Of a DNA stretch of 64,000 nt, positions 63,841 through 64,000 are shown piece by piece. The translations under genes were made by a program, and so were the position numbers. The notes under the pieces are model-generated. The model saw nothing but the letters and a program-made list of their open reading frames with translations, was not told the origin of the DNA and did no database searches. Numbering within the stretch: position 1 is the stretch's first letter; each line of letters opens with the position of its first letter. The stretch is taken from assembly GCA_020852815.1 (NCBI GenBank), contig JADZAN010000010.1:62001-126000 (forward strand). Direction: 5' to 3'. The stretch is from Gemmatimonadaceae bacterium. GTDB taxonomy: Bacteria > Gemmatimonadota > Gemmatimonadetes > Gemmatimonadales > Gemmatimonadaceae.

Positions 63841-64000
63841 ACATCTGGCCTGGCAAGAGTGCCGCGCAGCCGGCACCGGCCCCCGCTGCTCCCCCGCCGT
63901 TCCCGGGCGTCGTGGAAGCGATGGACGGGAGCAGCGCAGTGGTGGAAATGGAGACCGCGGCCTCGGAGGCCGCTGGCGCCTATCCAATCACCCCGTCCAC
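63837..64000 (+). CDS. Start of a second 2-oxoacid oxidoreductase (3' cut by window)
   Basis: The first 54 residues follow the RnfB-like gene with an ATGA overlap. After a Pro/Ala-rich lead (MNIWPGKSAAQPAPAPAAPP) come MDGSSAVVEMETAASEAAGAYPITPST, of which the GAYPITPST part is the alpha-subunit N terminus of pyruvate:ferredoxin (flavodoxin) oxidoreductases. The gene is incomplete, so pyruvate or another substrate cannot be told. Confidence 0.75.
   Translation, partial: MNIWPGKSAAQPAPAPAAPPPFPGVVEAMDGSSAVVEMETAASEAAGAYPITPS

Noticed and set aside
62998-64000. A complete Rnf ion-pumping complex
   Set aside because: Only an RnfB-like subunit is present; the next gene is a 2-oxoacid oxidoreductase, not rnfC/D/G.

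Overview
The window is high in G+C (roughly two thirds or more by eye) and almost fully coding. It belongs to a free-living heterotrophic bacterium with a Gram-negative type envelope: it encodes a DUF481 outer-membrane protein, lipoproteins and many secreted peptidases. Gemmatimonadota is my best guess, from gene content (DUF4159/DUF4175 MoxR cluster, KorAB with an RnfB-like ferredoxin protein, many S9/M1/amidohydrolase enzymes). That is inference from gene content, not a database match.

Layout. 1-4.3 kb is a housekeeping run: nnrD (5' end missing), thiL, plsC, eno and an FtsB-like divisome protein. 4.4-6.7 kb holds initiator tRNA-fMet with a promoter and terminator, a pseudopilin with a membrane partner, a second CAU tRNA (elongator Met) and idi. 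6.7-12.0 kb carries a secreted subtilase, an HDOD protein, a Ycf46-like AAA+ ATPase and an unknown protein. 12.6-27.1 kb is one long co-directional cluster: VWA/amidotransferase-like membrane protein, a caspase-fold protein whose nucleophile position is Ser, a TPR-gluzincin, DUF4159, MoxR, DUF58, BatA-like and a giant DUF4175 protein. 27.1-33.5 kb has three DinB/YfiT-type proteins, DUF481, TerC, a secreted M55 D-aminopeptidase, a histidine phosphatase and a lipoprotein. 33.8-39.6 kb has an unknown protein, a SET-domain methyltransferase, an unknown 315-residue protein, fumarylacetoacetase, RidA and a secreted CocE-type hydrolase.

39.6-46.3 kb is acyl-CoA metabolism. An SDR, an acyl-CoA dehydrogenase and an APH-type kinase run forward and resemble the parts of the levulinate/4-hydroxyacid (lva) route. 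They converge on fadN and fadA, which could complete beta-oxidation. 46.4-49.1 kb is an M1 aminopeptidase with an unusual GGMEH motif.

49.1-51.9 kb is the most unusual region. A TPR solenoid protein converges on, and overlaps, a 64-residue lipoprotein that ends in three exact copies of a heptapeptide. That gene is divergent from an AraC-type regulator with a degenerate receiver domain, and a 31-bp palindrome lies between them. I propose it as a candidate undescribed peptide/lipoprotein signalling or sensing module.

51.9-58.8 kb has a secreted amidohydrolase, nitronate monooxygenase, an SMC/ABC-like ATPase, an S9 peptidase and a glycosyltransferase. 59.1 kb to the end is a redox operon: korA, korB, an unknown 332-residue protein, an RnfB-like Fe-S protein and the start of a second 2-oxoacid:ferredoxin oxidoreductase.
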